Below are positions 19,248-27,742 of a stretch of 39,590 nucleotides of DNA, piece after piece. The notes beneath the pieces were generated by a model that searched no databases, was not told where the DNA came from, and worked only from the letters and a program-made list of their open reading frames with translations. The stretch's first letter is position 1, and every line of letters starts with the position of its first letter. The translations under genes and the position numbers were made by a program. This DNA is from Rikenellaceae bacterium (GTDB taxonomy: Bacteria; Bacteroidota; Bacteroidia; Bacteroidales; Rikenellaceae): the NCBI GenBank assembly GCA_017415005.1, contig JAFQJK010000026.1, forward strand, positions 1 through 39,590, in the 5' to 3' direction.

Positions 19248-20459
19248 ATGAAAAGATATTTCCTGCTATTTGCGGCCCTGCTCGCGTCGGGACTAACGGT
19301 CACCGAGGCCGTGGCCCAGCGCGCCGACCGCCTCGTGTCGACCGACGACATGTACCAGATGCCCCCGGCCCAGGTCCGCACGCGGTGGTACACGTTCGAG
19401 AACCGCAATGCCGAGAAGGGGGCGGGCGGCCAGGCCAACTTCGGCCGCAAGGGAGCTCCCAATACGCCGCTCGCCGCGGGCGACACGCTCGTGCTGGCCG
19501 ACATTTCGGAGAGCGGCACGGTGCGCCGTATCTGGATGACGCTGTTCCACATGGAGCCGGCGGCGCTGCGCGGGCTCAGGATCGAGATGTACTGGGACGG
19601 CGCGTCGGAGCCAGCCGTCCAGGCCCCGCTGGGCGACTTCTTCTGCATGAGCCTGGGACGTATGACGCCGTTCGAGAACGCGCTCTTCTCGTCGCCCGAG
19701 GGCAAGTCATTCAACTGTATCGCCCCGATGCCGTTCCGCAAAGCGGCGCGCATCCAGCTGATCAACGAAAGCGGCACCGACAACGGCGTCTACTATGAGG
19801 TCGACGTCACGCTGGGCGACCGCCACGACGACCGGATGCTCTATTTCCACGCCTACTGGCGGCGCGAGAACCCGACCACGCTGCGCCAGGACTACACCGT
19901 GCTGCCGCTCATCGAGGGCAGCGGGCGCTACCTGGGCTGCAACATCGGCGTGCGGTCCGACCATCGTTGCACCAACTTCTGGTGGGGCGAGGGCGAGTTC
20001 AAGATCTACCTCGACGGCGATCAGGAGTACCCCACCCTTTGCGGCACGGGCGCCGAGGACTATATCGGCACCGGCTACGGCATGAATTACTTCAGCCATG
20101 CCTATCAGGGCAACAACTTCGTCTCGGAAAAGAAGGACGCCTGGGGCTTCTACCGCCTGCACGTGCCCGACCCGGTCTACTTCCGGAAGAATATCCGGGC
20201 GACGATCCAGGTGATGGGCGGACCGGCCTATCCGGCCATGCTCGAGTCGATGAACAAGTATCCCGAGCTGCGCTTCATGAAGGCGGGTGACGGGACCGAG
20301 TACTACACCCGTGAGGAGCTCGAGGCGCATCCCGAGTGGAGCAACGTGATGGAGCGCGTCGACGACTACTGCTCGACTGCCTACTGGTATATGGACCGGC
20401 CCGAGAGCGGCCTGCCGGCGATCGCCGGCTTCGCCGAGCGCGTGGCCGACCTGCCTTAA
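19248..20459 (+). CDS. Exported GH172 (DUF2961) family glycoside hydrolase-like protein
   Basis: The 403-residue protein carries an N-terminal signal peptide (MKRYFLLFAALLASG, likely cut after AVA near residue 23), so it is exported. The rest matches the DUF2961 domain, now glycoside hydrolase family 172, whose characterised members act on alpha-D-fructofuranosides, difructose dianhydride and arabinofuranosides. Family blocks include the WWGEGEFKIYLDGD segment (Glu248 and Glu250) and the CGTGAEDYIGTGYG segment (Glu270), which carry the acidic residues expected at the active site. No susC/susD pair or other carbohydrate gene is adjacent, so the substrate cannot be inferred. It has its own terminator. 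Confidence 0.85.
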   Translation: MKRYFLLFAALLASGLTVTEAVAQRADRLVSTDDMYQMPPAQVRTRWYTFENRNAEKGAGGQANFGRKGAPNTPLAAGDTLVLADISESGTVRRIWMTLFHMEPAALRGLRIEMYWDGASEPAVQAPLGDFFCMSLGRMTPFENALFSSPEGKSFNCIAPMPFRKAARIQLINESGTDNGVYYEVDVTLGDRHDDRMLYFHAYWRRENPTTLRQDYTVLPLIEGSGRYLGCNIGVRSDHRCTNFWWGEGEFKIYLDGDQEYPTLCGTGAEDYIGTGYGMNYFSHAYQGNNFVSEKKDAWGFYRLHVPDPVYFRKNIRATIQVMGGPAYPAMLESMNKYPELRFMKAGDGTEYYTREELEAHPEWSNVMERVDDYCSTAYWYMDRPESGLPAIAGFAERVADLP

Positions 20460-20490
20460 GGCGCCCGGGCCCTGCCCGATCCTGCACAAG

Positions 20491-20523
20491 TCCCCCGCCG
20501 GCAACGATACCGGCGGGGGATTT
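20491..20523 (+). terminator. Intrinsic terminator after the GH172 gene
   Basis: TCCCCCGCCGG (20491-20501) pairs perfectly with CCGGCGGGGGA (20510-20520), followed by only TTT. The stem is very strong, the tail short. Confidence 0.78.
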
Positions 20524-20566
20524 GCCATCCGGCAGGCCCGGTCCCCTGCTTTGCCGGGAAATTTAC

Positions 20567-20574
20567 TACCTTTG
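20567..20574 (+). promoter_or_regulatory. Promoter -7 element for ubiX
   Basis: TACCTTTG matches TAnnTTTG, 43 bases before the ubiX start codon. No -33 element at the right spacing was seen. Confidence 0.68.
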
Positions 20575-20617
20575 CTTCCGGCAGCATTTCACACCGTGTC
20601 CTGCAAAAAACCGTACC

Positions 20618-21178
20618 ATGGAACAATCCCGTAAGATCATCCTCGCCGTGACCGGAGCCAGTGGCTCGCGCTATGCCCGCCTGCTCGCGGCCCCCCTGAT
20701 CAACAGTCAGAAGTTCTCCGAGATCGCCGTGATCGTGACGCAAACGGGCCGCCAGGTAATGGCCTACGAGGACACGACGGCATGGCTCGACAGCCCGGGG
20801 CTGACCGTATACGACAACCGCGACCTCTTCGCCGCCCCCGCCTCGGGCTCGGCCGGTTACGACGCGATGGTCGTGATCCCCTGCTCGATGGGAACGCTGG
20901 GGCGCATCGCCGCCGGCGTTTCGGACGGCCTGCTGGGACGGGCGGCCGACGTGATGCTCAAAGAGCGTCGGCCCCTGGTGCTCGTGCCGCGCGAACTGCC
21001 GCTCGGCACGATCCACCTGCGCAACATGACGGCGCTGTCCGAGGCGGGAGCGACGATCTGCCCGGCCTGCCCGTCATTCTACTCGCGGCCGGCCGACATC
21101 GACGCGCTCTGCATGACGGTGGTCGAGCGCGTGCTGGTGCATCTCGGCGTCGAAATGCCCCGCTTCGAATGGAAATAG
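20618..21178 (+). CDS. ubiX: UbiX-like flavin prenyltransferase
   Basis: Joins dimethylallyl phosphate to FMN to make prenylated FMN, the cofactor of UbiD-type decarboxylases. The 186-residue protein starts MEQSRKIILAVTGASGSRYA, with the FMN-binding GASGS loop at 15-19. The blocks VIPCSMGTLGRIAAGVSD near 88-105, with the flavin-binding Ser, and LVLVPRELPLGTIHLRNM near 124-141 are the family signatures. No ubiD lies within the window. In a menaquinone-using anaerobe the likely role is supplying prFMN to a UbiD-family enzyme elsewhere. It has its own promoter. Confidence 0.94.
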   Translation: MEQSRKIILAVTGASGSRYARLLAAPLINSQKFSEIAVIVTQTGRQVMAYEDTTAWLDSPGLTVYDNRDLFAAPASGSAGYDAMVVIPCSMGTLGRIAAGVSDGLLGRAADVMLKERRPLVLVPRELPLGTIHLRNMTALSEAGATICPACPSFYSRPADIDALCMTVVERVLVHLGVEMPRFEWK

Positions 21179-21188
21179 GAACAGCTGG

Positions 21189-21277
21189 TGTTCATAACCT
21201 GCAAACAAACGTTGATAACCTGCCCGTCCCCTGTCAATAACTGCCATTGCCATACACATCGAATGTCGATAACCGCT
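21189..21277 (+). repeat. Four helically phased repeats, TGTnnATAACCTGC type
   Basis: Four same-direction copies start at 21189 (TGTTCATAACCTGC), 21210 (CGTTGATAACCTGC), 21232 (TGTCAATAACTGCC) and 21264 (TGTCGATAACCGCT). Start-to-start distances are 21, 22 and 32 bases, close to 2, 2 and 3 helical turns, so all copies face the same side of DNA. Read on the minus strand the core is TTATNNACA, one or two changes from the DnaA box TTATCCACA. The array sits in the 171-base gap between ubiX and efp, just upstream of the efp promoter. It could bind a regulator of efp or DnaA; neither is proven. Confidence 0.65.
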
Positions 21278-21317
21278 TCATTCGCAGGTCTGGTTTTCAT
21301 TTTCCGATTTTTTACAC

Positions 21318-21325
21318 TAAATTTG
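21318..21325 (+). promoter_or_regulatory. Promoter -7 element for efp
   Basis: TAAATTTG matches TAnnTTTG, 24 bases before the efp start codon. A T-rich stretch (TTTTCATTTTCC) lies about 20 bases upstream in place of a clear -33 box. Confidence 0.72.
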
Positions 21326-21349
21326 CCCAAATCCAAAATCACAAACTCC

Positions 21350-21916
21350 ATGGCTACTACAGCAGATATCAAAAACGGAATGTGCATCGAGCTGAACGGT
21401 AAGACATTCTCGATCGTCGAATTTCAGCATGTGAAGCCGGGCAAAGGTCCCGCCTTCGTCCGCACCCGCCTGAAGAACCTCGAGAACGGCCGCACGATCG
21501 ACAACACCTTCTCGGCCGGCGAGCGGATCGAGCCGGTACGCGTTGAGCGCCGTCCGTACCAATACCTCTACGAAGACGACATGGGCTGCAACTTCATGCA
21601 TACCGAGACTTTCGAGCAGATCCACATCGACAAGAACCTGATCGACAACGCCGACCTGATGCGCGAAGGCCAGATCGTCGAGGTGATGTTCCATACTGAC
21701 AAGGAGATGGTCCTCTCGGCCGAGCTGCCCCCGATCATCGAGATGGAGGTGACCTATACCGAGCCGGGCGTCAAGGGCGACACCGCGTCGACCAACTCGC
21801 TCAAGCCGGCCACGGTCGACACCGGCGCCACGGTCAAGGTGCCGCTCTTCATCCAGACGGGCGAGAAGATCCGCGTCGACACCCGCACCCGCGAGTATTA
21901 CGAACGCGTAAAATAG
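21350..21916 (+). CDS. efp: Translation elongation factor P
   Basis: Binds ribosomes stalled at consecutive prolines and promotes peptide-bond formation. The 188-residue protein begins [20 protein letters not shown]. Three domains are expected: a KOW-like N domain (1-65) whose tip loop PGKGPA carries Lys32, equivalent to the lysine modified in E. coli, and two OB domains ending with [18 protein letters not shown], the family's C-terminal signature. Translation could start further upstream in frame, but that would cross the promoter, so 21350 is chosen. No EpmA or EarP gene is nearby, so the modification state cannot be judged. Confidence 0.97.
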   Translation: MATTADIKNGMCIELNGKTFSIVEFQHVKPGKGPAFVRTRLKNLENGRTIDNTFSAGERIEPVRVERRPYQYLYEDDMGCNFMHTETFEQIHIDKNLIDNADLMREGQIVEVMFHTDKEMVLSAELPPIIEMEVTYTEPGVKGDTASTNSLKPATVDTGATVKVPLFIQTGEKIRVDTRTREYYERVK

Positions 21917-21955
21917 TCTTTCGGGACGGGGAGCGACCCCGCTGCTGAAATATCG

Positions 21956-21991
21956 AAGGGAGGATTCCGCCGGCGGAACCCTCCCTTTCTT
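21956..21991. terminator. Terminator between efp and pepP
   Basis: AAGGGAGG plus TTCCGCC (21956-21971) pair with GGCGGAA plus CCTCCCTT (21972-21987), with one mismatch and almost no loop, followed by TCTT on the plus strand. It can serve both converging genes. Confidence 0.72.
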
Positions 21992-22037
21992 CTGTCCGGC
22001 TCTGCCGTGACCTGCGGAGCCGACACCAGCGGCCCCG

Positions 22038-23438
22038 CTACCTGTCGCGGGCCATCCACTCCTCGATCCCGGCAACGGTCGCCGGGGCGCGGCGCTCGCC
22101 GAGCATCCGGTTGCCGACGGGCGTAATCAGGATATTGTCTTCGATGCGGATCCCTCCGAAATCGAGGTACTCCTCAGCTTTGGCAAAATTGATGAACGGC
22201 GTGCCGAGGCCCTCGCGCTTCCACTTGGCCATGTAGGCCGGGATGAAGTAGAGGCCCGGCTCGACGGTCATCACGAAGCCCGGACGCAGGCGACGCCCGA
22301 TGCGGAGCGACGAGAGACCCAGCTCGGTGCTGCGCTGCGTCTCAAGGTCATAGCCCACGTAGCGCTCGCCGATATCCTCCATATCGTGCACATCGAGACC
22401 CATGCTGTGGCCGATGCCGTGCGGCATGAAGAGCGCGTAGGCGCCGGCGGCCACCGCGTCGTCGACATCGCCCTGCATGAGGCCGAGGTCCTTGAGGCCT
22501 CGGGTCAGCACGCGTGCCGCCTCGAGGTGGATATCCTTGTAGAAGGCGTCGGGGCGCGACAGCTCGAACGCCCGGTCGTTGGCCGCAAGGACGATATTGT
22601 AGACATCCTTCTGACGTTCGGTGAACCGGCCGCTCACGGGCATCGTACGCGTATAGTCGCTGCAGTAGTGCATCGTTGTCTCGGCTCCGGCATCCACGAG
22701 CAGCAGGCGTCCGGCCTCAAGCACGCCGTCGTGGTTGTGGTTATGGAGTGTCTCGCCGTGCTGCGAGACGATCGAGGCGAACGAGACCCCCGCGCCGCGC
22801 GCAAGCGCCACGCCCTCGATCGCTCCGGCGATCTCGCGCTCGACGATCCCCGGGCGGCACATACGCATCGCCGTGGTGTGCATCTCGTAGCCGATTGCAG
22901 CCGCCCGTTCGAGCTCGGCGATCTCGTCCGGGTCCTTGGCCTCGCGCAGCGAGACAACGGCCATCGCCAGCTCGATCGAGATGTGGTCGGCCACCGCTTC
23001 GGGCCGCAGGCCGAGCCAGCGGCTGATACCAAGCGTCCGCTCGGCACGGTAGGGCGGCAGGAAATGGACCGGGCGTCCCCGGCGCACGGCCAGCGTCAGC
23101 GTCTCCTGCAGGTCGGCGAGCGGCGCCGTGCGGGCGACACCGACCTGAGCGGCCTGTTCGCGCACCGTCGGCTGCGGCCCCATCCAGATGATGTCGTCCA
23201 TCGTCACATCGTCGCCGTAGAGCGTCGTCTCGCCCGTGTCGGCGTCGATGAGCCCCACGTAGCCGGGCTGCTGCAACCCGAAAAAGTAGAGAAAGGTGCT
23301 GTCCTGCCGGAAGTGATAGGCGTTATTGGGATAGTTGGCCGGGGCCTCGCCGTTGGCGGGCAACAGGATGAGGCCGCCCCGGCTGACGCGCTCGGCAAGC
23401 TGCTGCCGGCGCCGGACGTAAGTCTCTTTGGGAAACAT
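22038..23438 (-). CDS. pepP: Xaa-Pro aminopeptidase (M24B)
   Basis: Removes N-terminal residues that precede proline. The 466-residue cytoplasmic protein has the aminopeptidase P N-terminal domain (about 1-150, with NAYHFRQDSTFLYFFG near 38-53) and a C-terminal pita-bread metallopeptidase domain. The five dinuclear metal ligands are visible in order: DAGAE (Asp), SDYTRT (Asp), HGIGHSMGLDVHD (His), TVEPGLY (Glu) and GIRIEDNI (Glu). The start MFPKETYVRRRQQLAERV is typical of Bacteroidetes members. Its promoter lies about 105 bases upstream and is interlocked with that of the divergent tex gene. Confidence 0.95.
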   Translation of the reverse strand: MFPKETYVRRRQQLAERVSRGGLILLPANGEAPANYPNNAYHFRQDSTFLYFFGLQQPGYVGLIDADTGETTLYGDDVTMDDIIWMGPQPTVREQAAQVGVARTAPLADLQETLTLAVRRGRPVHFLPPYRAERTLGISRWLGLRPEAVADHISIELAMAVVSLREAKDPDEIAELERAAAIGYEMHTTAMRMCRPGIVEREIAGAIEGVALARGAGVSFASIVSQHGETLHNHNHDGVLEAGRLLLVDAGAETTMHYCSDYTRTMPVSGRFTERQKDVYNIVLAANDRAFELSRPDAFYKDIHLEAARVLTRGLKDLGLMQGDVDDAVAAGAYALFMPHGIGHSMGLDVHDMEDIGERYVGYDLETQRSTELGLSSLRIGRRLRPGFVMTVEPGLYFIPAYMAKWKREGLGTPFINFAKAEEYLDFGGIRIEDNILITPVGNRMLGERRAPATVAGIEEWMARDR

Positions 23439-23542
23439 ATCGATTCTGTTTTTGTTTCGGTCCGCCCGCCGGAGCAGTCCGACCGCTCCGGGAGCCTGCC
23501 CCCTGGCAAAACAACGGTTTTTAGGCGTCGGGACACTGTTAT

Positions 23543-23573
23543 CAAAGGTATAAAATTAACTTTGCAATGCAAA
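23543..23573 (-). promoter_or_regulatory. Promoter for pepP
   Basis: On the minus strand TTTG (23570-23573) and TACCTTTG (23543-23550) are separated by 19 bases, a near-ideal Bacteroidetes -33/-7 pair. It encloses the -7 element of the divergent tex promoter. Confidence 0.78.
23557..23564 (+). promoter_or_regulatory. Promoter -7 element for tex
   Basis: TAACTTTG matches TAnnTTTG. It lies inside the spacer of the oppositely directed pepP promoter. The expected start near 23568-23571 rules against the ATG at 23567 as the tex start codon. Confidence 0.72.
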
Positions 23574-23584
23574 TACCGTACACC

Positions 23585-25741
23585 ATGACCGAATCAACTC
23601 CGGAACTGGCCCCGCTGATCGCATCGCAGCTCTCGCTGCCCCGCGCCGGGGTCGCGGCCGCCGTCCGCCTGCTCACAGAAGGGGCGACCGTCCCGTTCAT
23701 CAGCCGATACCGCAAGGAGGCGACCGGCAGCCTCGACGAGGTGCAGATCGAGCATATCCGCGCGGCCATGTCCCGGCTCACCGAGCTCCTCAAGCGCCGG
23801 GCAACGGTGCTCGAGACGATCGATGCGCAGGGCAAGCTGACACCCGAGCTGCGCAGCCGCATCGAAGCGTGCTACGATGCAGCGGAGCTCGAAGACATCT
23901 ACCTGCCCTATAAGCCCAAGCGGCGTACCCGCGCCACGGCGGCCCGCGAGAAAGGGCTCGAGCCGCTGGCCGCACAGCTGATGCGCCAAGACGGGGCCCG
24001 GCCCGAAACACTGGCAGCCCGGTATGTGAAAGGCGACGTGGCCGACGCCGCCGAAGCGCTCGACGGCGCCTCGGACATCATCGCCGAGTGGGTCAGCGAG
24101 AGCGACCGGGCCCGTGGGGCGATGCGCCGCCTGTTCGCCGCCGAGAGCGTCGTAACATCCAGAGTGGTGAAGGGCAAGGAGCAGGAGGGCGTGAAGTATG
24201 CCGACTATTTCGGGTTCGCGTCGCCGCTGCGCCGGATGCCGTCGCACCGCCTGCTGGCGTTGCTGCGCGGCCAGCACGAGGGCGTGCTGCGCCTCGCGGC
24301 GGCTCCCGACGAGGAGCGTGCGCTCGCGCAGCTCGACCGGATTTTCCTAAAAGGCAACTCCCCTGCCCGGGAACTGATCGGGCGCGCGATCCGCGACAGC
24401 TACAAGCGCCTGCTGCGCCCGTCGATGGAAACCGAGACACTGGCCGCAGCCCGCATGAAAGCCGACACGGAGGCGATCCGCGTCTTCGCCGCCAACCTCC
24501 GCCAGTTGCTGCTGGCCGCGCCGCTGGGACAGAAACGGGTACTGGCCGTCGATCCCGGTTTCCGCACCGGATGCAAGGTGGTCTGCCTCGACGCGCAGGG
24601 CGCGTTGCTCCACAACGAGACGATCTACCCGCACGCCCCCCAGAACCGCGCGGCCGAAGCGGCGGCACGGCTCAAGGCGCTGGTCAGCGAATACCGCATC
24701 GAGGCCGTGGCCGTAGGCGACGGCACGGCCGGCCGCGAGACCGAGCGCCTGATCGCGGGTCTCCGACTGCCGGATACCGTACAGGTGTTCATGGTCAGCG
24801 AAGACGGGGCCTCGGTCTACTCGGCCTCGGCCTTGGGGCGCGAAGAGTTCCCCGACCGCGACGTGACGGTGCGCGGCGCCGTCTCGATCGGCCGCCGGCT
24901 GATCGACCCGCTCTCGGAGCTGGTCAAGATCGACCCCAAGTCGATCGGCGTGGGACAGTACCAGCATGATGTCGACCAGGGACGCCTTCGCGAGAGCCTC
25001 GACGCGACGGTCATGAGCTGCGTCAACGGCGTCGGGGTCAACCTCAATACCGCCTCGCGACACCTGCTGGCCTACGTGTCGGGGCTCAACGCCACGACAG
25101 CGCGCAACATTGTCGACTACCGCACGGAGCACGGGCCGTTCGCCTCGCGCCGCGAGCTGCTCAAGGTACCGCGCCTCGGCGACAAAGCCTTCGAGCAGTG
25201 CGCCGGCTTCCTGCGCATCCCCGACGGACGTGATCCGCTCGATGCGAGCGCCGTGCATCCCGAGTCGTACCCGGTGGTCGGGCAGATGGCCGCCGACCTC
25301 GGCGTGTCGGTCGCCGAGCTGCTGAAACGGCCCGACCTGCAACGGCAGATCGACCTCCGCCGCTATGTGACCGACCGGATCGGCCTGCCGTCGCTCACCG
25401 ACATCATGGCCGAGCTGGCACGCCCCGGCCGCGATCCGCGCGGGGCGGCAGCCGCGTTCGCGTTCGACGAGAGCGTGCACACGGTCGACGACCTGCGCGA
25501 GGGGATGGTGCTCCCCGGTATCGTGACCAACATCACGGCTTTCGGGGCCTTTGTCGACGTGGGGGTCAAGCAGGACGGCCTCGTGCATATCTCGCAACTG
25601 GCCGACCGTTATGTGGCCGACCCGAACGACGCCGTGCGCCTCCAGCAGCCGGTCATGGTGCGCGTCGCCTCGATCGACCGCGCCCGCGGACGGATCGGAC
25701 TCTCGATGCGGGGCGTGGCACAGACCGGCGACAAAAGCTAA
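23585..25741 (+). CDS. tex: Tex family RNA-binding protein
   Basis: Tex proteins are nucleic-acid binding factors linked to transcription, related to eukaryotic Spt6. The chosen start at ATG 23585 (MTESTPELAPL) gives 718 residues; an ATG at 23567 would sit on the transcription start. Domains in order are the N-terminal helical region with FISRYRKEATGSLDE near 38-52, a YqgF/RNase H-like domain (VLAVDPGFRTGCK near 319-331), helix-hairpin-helix segments (NLNTASRHLL and LNATTARNIV near 486-510), and a C-terminal S1 domain (about 639-712, GIVTNITAFGAFVDVG). Length and order are normal. It is monocistronic, divergent from pepP. Confidence 0.95.
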   Translation: MTESTPELAPLIASQLSLPRAGVAAAVRLLTEGATVPFISRYRKEATGSLDEVQIEHIRAAMSRLTELLKRRATVLETIDAQGKLTPELRSRIEACYDAAELEDIYLPYKPKRRTRATAAREKGLEPLAAQLMRQDGARPETLAARYVKGDVADAAEALDGASDIIAEWVSESDRARGAMRRLFAAESVVTSRVVKGKEQEGVKYADYFGFASPLRRMPSHRLLALLRGQHEGVLRLAAAPDEERALAQLDRIFLKGNSPARELIGRAIRDSYKRLLRPSMETETLAAARMKADTEAIRVFAANLRQLLLAAPLGQKRVLAVDPGFRTGCKVVCLDAQGALLHNETIYPHAPQNRAAEAAARLKALVSEYRIEAVAVGDGTAGRETERLIAGLRLPDTVQVFMVSEDGASVYSASALGREEFPDRDVTVRGAVSIGRRLIDPLSELVKIDPKSIGVGQYQHDVDQGRLRESLDATVMSCVNGVGVNLNTASRHLLAYVSGLNATTARNIVDYRTEHGPFASRRELLKVPRLGDKAFEQCAGFLRIPDGRDPLDASAVHPESYPVVGQMAADLGVSVAELLKRPDLQRQIDLRRYVTDRIGLPSLTDIMAELARPGRDPRGAAAAFAFDESVHTVDDLREGMVLPGIVTNITAFGAFVDVGVKQDGLVHISQLADRYVADPNDAVRLQQPVMVRVASIDRARGRIGLSMRGVAQTGDKS

Positions 25742-26118
25742 AGCGATCACGCTCCTGCGGGGCCCCGAACGGGCCGACTCTGCCGGGCAAACACCCCCGC
25801 CGACCGCAGGGTCAGTTGCTCTCCGGCCGAGCGGCAGGCAGGCCGTTCGTTGCGGGTCCCTACACAAATCGCAAAGCCGGTATGCCGGCCGGGAGATCGT
25901 CATACGAACGACAAGCTCATACCTGCCGCTGTATTCCCTGGCGTGTTGCGGCCCGCCACCCGCTTCCGGCGGGCGCACGGTTTCCCGAGGAAACCGCAGC
26001 CGATCGTCTGCCGGAAGAGCGGGATCCCAACGACCCCGACCGGGCTCCCGCAAAAACCAGTAAAGTCAGCAGGACCCGATCGTCCTCCGGCGACCGTATG
26101 ACAAACGCCCCTCCAAAC
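25742..26118. other. Intergenic region downstream of tex
   Basis: No gene and no promoter element on either strand were found. Several short GC palindromes occur but none has a T tail. The region ends at the terminator at 26119. Confidence 0.45.
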
Positions 26119-26148
26119 AAAACCCCGGAGCGCATGCCCCGGGGTTTT
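26119..26148. terminator. Bidirectional terminator between tex and the YugP-like gene
   Basis: AAAACCCCGG (26119-26128) pairs perfectly with CCGGGGTTTT (26139-26148). It lies 20 bases past the stop of the minus-strand protease gene, its most likely user, and could also stop tex transcripts. Confidence 0.88.
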
Positions 26149-26167
26149 CATATCGCGGATACTACGA

Positions 26168-26851
26168 TCAGTCGCGCCGTGCGAAGCTCAGGTAGTAAAG
26201 CAGCGTGGCGATGGCACTGAGCGCAGCCACCAGGTAGGTACGCGCTGCCCACGAGAGGGCCTGCTTGGCCTGCGCGAGCTGCTCGCCCTGGAGCGTACGG
26301 CTGGTCTTGAGCCACTCGAGCGCGCGGGCCGAGGCGTTGTACTCGACCGGCAGCGTGATGAGGCTGAACAGCGCCGAGCACCCGATCATCGCAATGCCGA
26401 GCCAGAAGACCCATATCAGGTGCGGGAAACTGGCCATCAGCAGGATGCCGGCAATGATCACCCAGGTCGACCACATCGACGTGAAGCTGATCACGGGCAC
26501 CAGCGCCGAACGCATTTCGAGCGGACCGTAGGCGCGGGCGTGCTGTACGGCATGGCCGCACTCGTGCGCGGCTACGGCGGCCGCGGCCACGCTGTTGCTG
26601 TTGTAGACCGGCTCGCTCAGATTGACCGTCTTGGTCTTCGGGTTATAATGGTCGGTGAGGTGCCCCGGGGTCGAGACGACCTTCACGTCGTGTATACCGT
26701 TGTCGCGCAGCATCTTCTCGGCCACGTCCCGCCCGGTCAGACCGCCGGGGAACATGACCTGCGAATACTTATTGAATACCGATTTGAGGCGCATCTGGAC
26801 GATCAGTCCCACAACGCCGATGATGATGATAAGCAAAAACTCGGGTGTCAT
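26168..26851 (-). CDS. YugP-like membrane zinc metallopeptidase
   Basis: The 227-residue membrane protein belongs to the neutral zinc metallopeptidase family PF04298 (Bacillus YugP). It has an N-terminal membrane segment (about 4-20), a conserved region with TGRDVAEKML near 39-48, the zinc motif HECGH (96-100) continuing HAVQH, and two or three membrane segments near 118-170 and 205-222. The fold places the zinc site at the membrane, but substrates of this family are not known to me. It follows an SDR gene by 61 bases on the same strand and is probably co-transcribed with it. Confidence 0.88.
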   Translation of the reverse strand: MTPEFLLIIIIGVVGLIVQMRLKSVFNKYSQVMFPGGLTGRDVAEKMLRDNGIHDVKVVSTPGHLTDHYNPKTKTVNLSEPVYNSNSVAAAAVAAHECGHAVQHARAYGPLEMRSALVPVISFTSMWSTWVIIAGILLMASFPHLIWVFWLGIAMIGCSALFSLITLPVEYNASARALEWLKTSRTLQGEQLAQAKQALSWAARTYLVAALSAIATLLYYLSFARRD

Positions 26852-26912
26852 TCTCTCTTTGGTTGGTTTATTTAACTGTAACGGGTTTCATGCGACGATA
26901 TTGTCCGCCGGG

Positions 26913-27671
26913 TCACTTCCGATGGGTGTAGAAAGCGTCGGCCTGCTGGGTGGGCATCAGCACGATCTCGCTGACGTTGACATGGGCCGGTTGCGAGATG
27001 GCCCAGCAGACGGTCCTGGCCACATCGTTGGCGGTGAGGGGCTTCACCCCCTTGTAGACGTTTGCCGCACGGTCGGCATCGCCGTCGAAGCGCACGATCG
27101 AGAACTCGGTCTCGACCATGCCGGGCCGGATCTCGGTCACGCGGATGCCGTGGCGCAGCAGGTCGATACGCATTCCCTGGCTCAGCGCGTGCACGGCGTG
27201 CTTCGAGGCACAGTAAGCCGCACCGTTCTCGTAGACCTCGCTGCCGGCGATCGAGCCGATGTTGACGATATGGCCCGCGCCCTGCGCGACCATCCCCTGA
27301 GCTACCTTGCGTGTGATATAGAGCAGCCCCTTGATATTGGTGTCGATCATGCGGTCCCAGTCGTTGGGGTCGCCCTCGTCGATATGCTCCAACCCGGCGG
27401 CGAGCCCCGCATTGTTGACCAGCACGTCGATGCGGCGAAACGCCTCGGGCAGGCTGTCGATGGCCGCCTCGCACTGGTGCCGGTCGCGGACATCGAAGCT
27501 CAGCGGCAGCACCTCGATCCCATGCGCGGCCTCGAGCTTCTTTTTCAGCTCGCGCAGCCGCGCGCACCGGCGGCCGGTGACGATCAGATCGAACCCGCGG
27601 CGTGCGAGCCGGACGGCCGTGGCCTCGCCGATCCCCGACGTCGCCCCTGTGATCAGTGCTGTCTTGCCCAT
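26913..27671 (-). CDS. Short-chain dehydrogenase, YdfG-like
   Basis: NAD(P)-dependent classical SDR of 252 residues, cytoplasmic. The cofactor motif TGATSGIG is at 8-15, NNAG at 86-89, catalytic Ser140, and YCASK with Tyr153 and Lys157. TGRRCARL at 32-39 has arginines placed as in NADP-preferring members. The overall pattern resembles YdfG, a 3-hydroxy acid (for example serine or L-allo-threonine) dehydrogenase, but substrate assignment in this family is unreliable. It is the first gene of a likely two-gene unit with the YugP-like protease. Confidence 0.88.
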   Translation of the reverse strand: MGKTALITGATSGIGEATAVRLARRGFDLIVTGRRCARLRELKKKLEAAHGIEVLPLSFDVRDRHQCEAAIDSLPEAFRRIDVLVNNAGLAAGLEHIDEGDPNDWDRMIDTNIKGLLYITRKVAQGMVAQGAGHIVNIGSIAGSEVYENGAAYCASKHAVHALSQGMRIDLLRHGIRVTEIRPGMVETEFSIVRFDGDADRAANVYKGVKPLTANDVARTVCWAISQPAHVNVSEIVLMPTQQADAFYTHRK

Positions 27672-27691
27672 GATAATCGAGGTTTATAACG

Positions 27692-27699
27692 CAAATGTA
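27692..27699 (-). promoter_or_regulatory. Promoter -7 element for the SDR gene
   Basis: CAAATGTA on the plus strand is TACATTTG on the minus strand, matching TAnnTTTG, 21 bases before the SDR start codon. Confidence 0.68.
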
Positions 27700-27701
27700 G
27701 G

Positions 27702-27719
27702 AAAATTTGTGTTACTTTG
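27702..27719 (+). promoter_or_regulatory. Candidate -7 elements for the lolC/E-like operon
   Basis: AAAATTTG (27702-27709) and TTACTTTG (27712-27719) each match TAnnTTTG at seven of eight informative or free positions. One of them probably starts the operon; they cannot be ranked by eye. Confidence 0.45.
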
Positions 27720-27742
27720 CGACGTATCGCGATGAAATCGAT

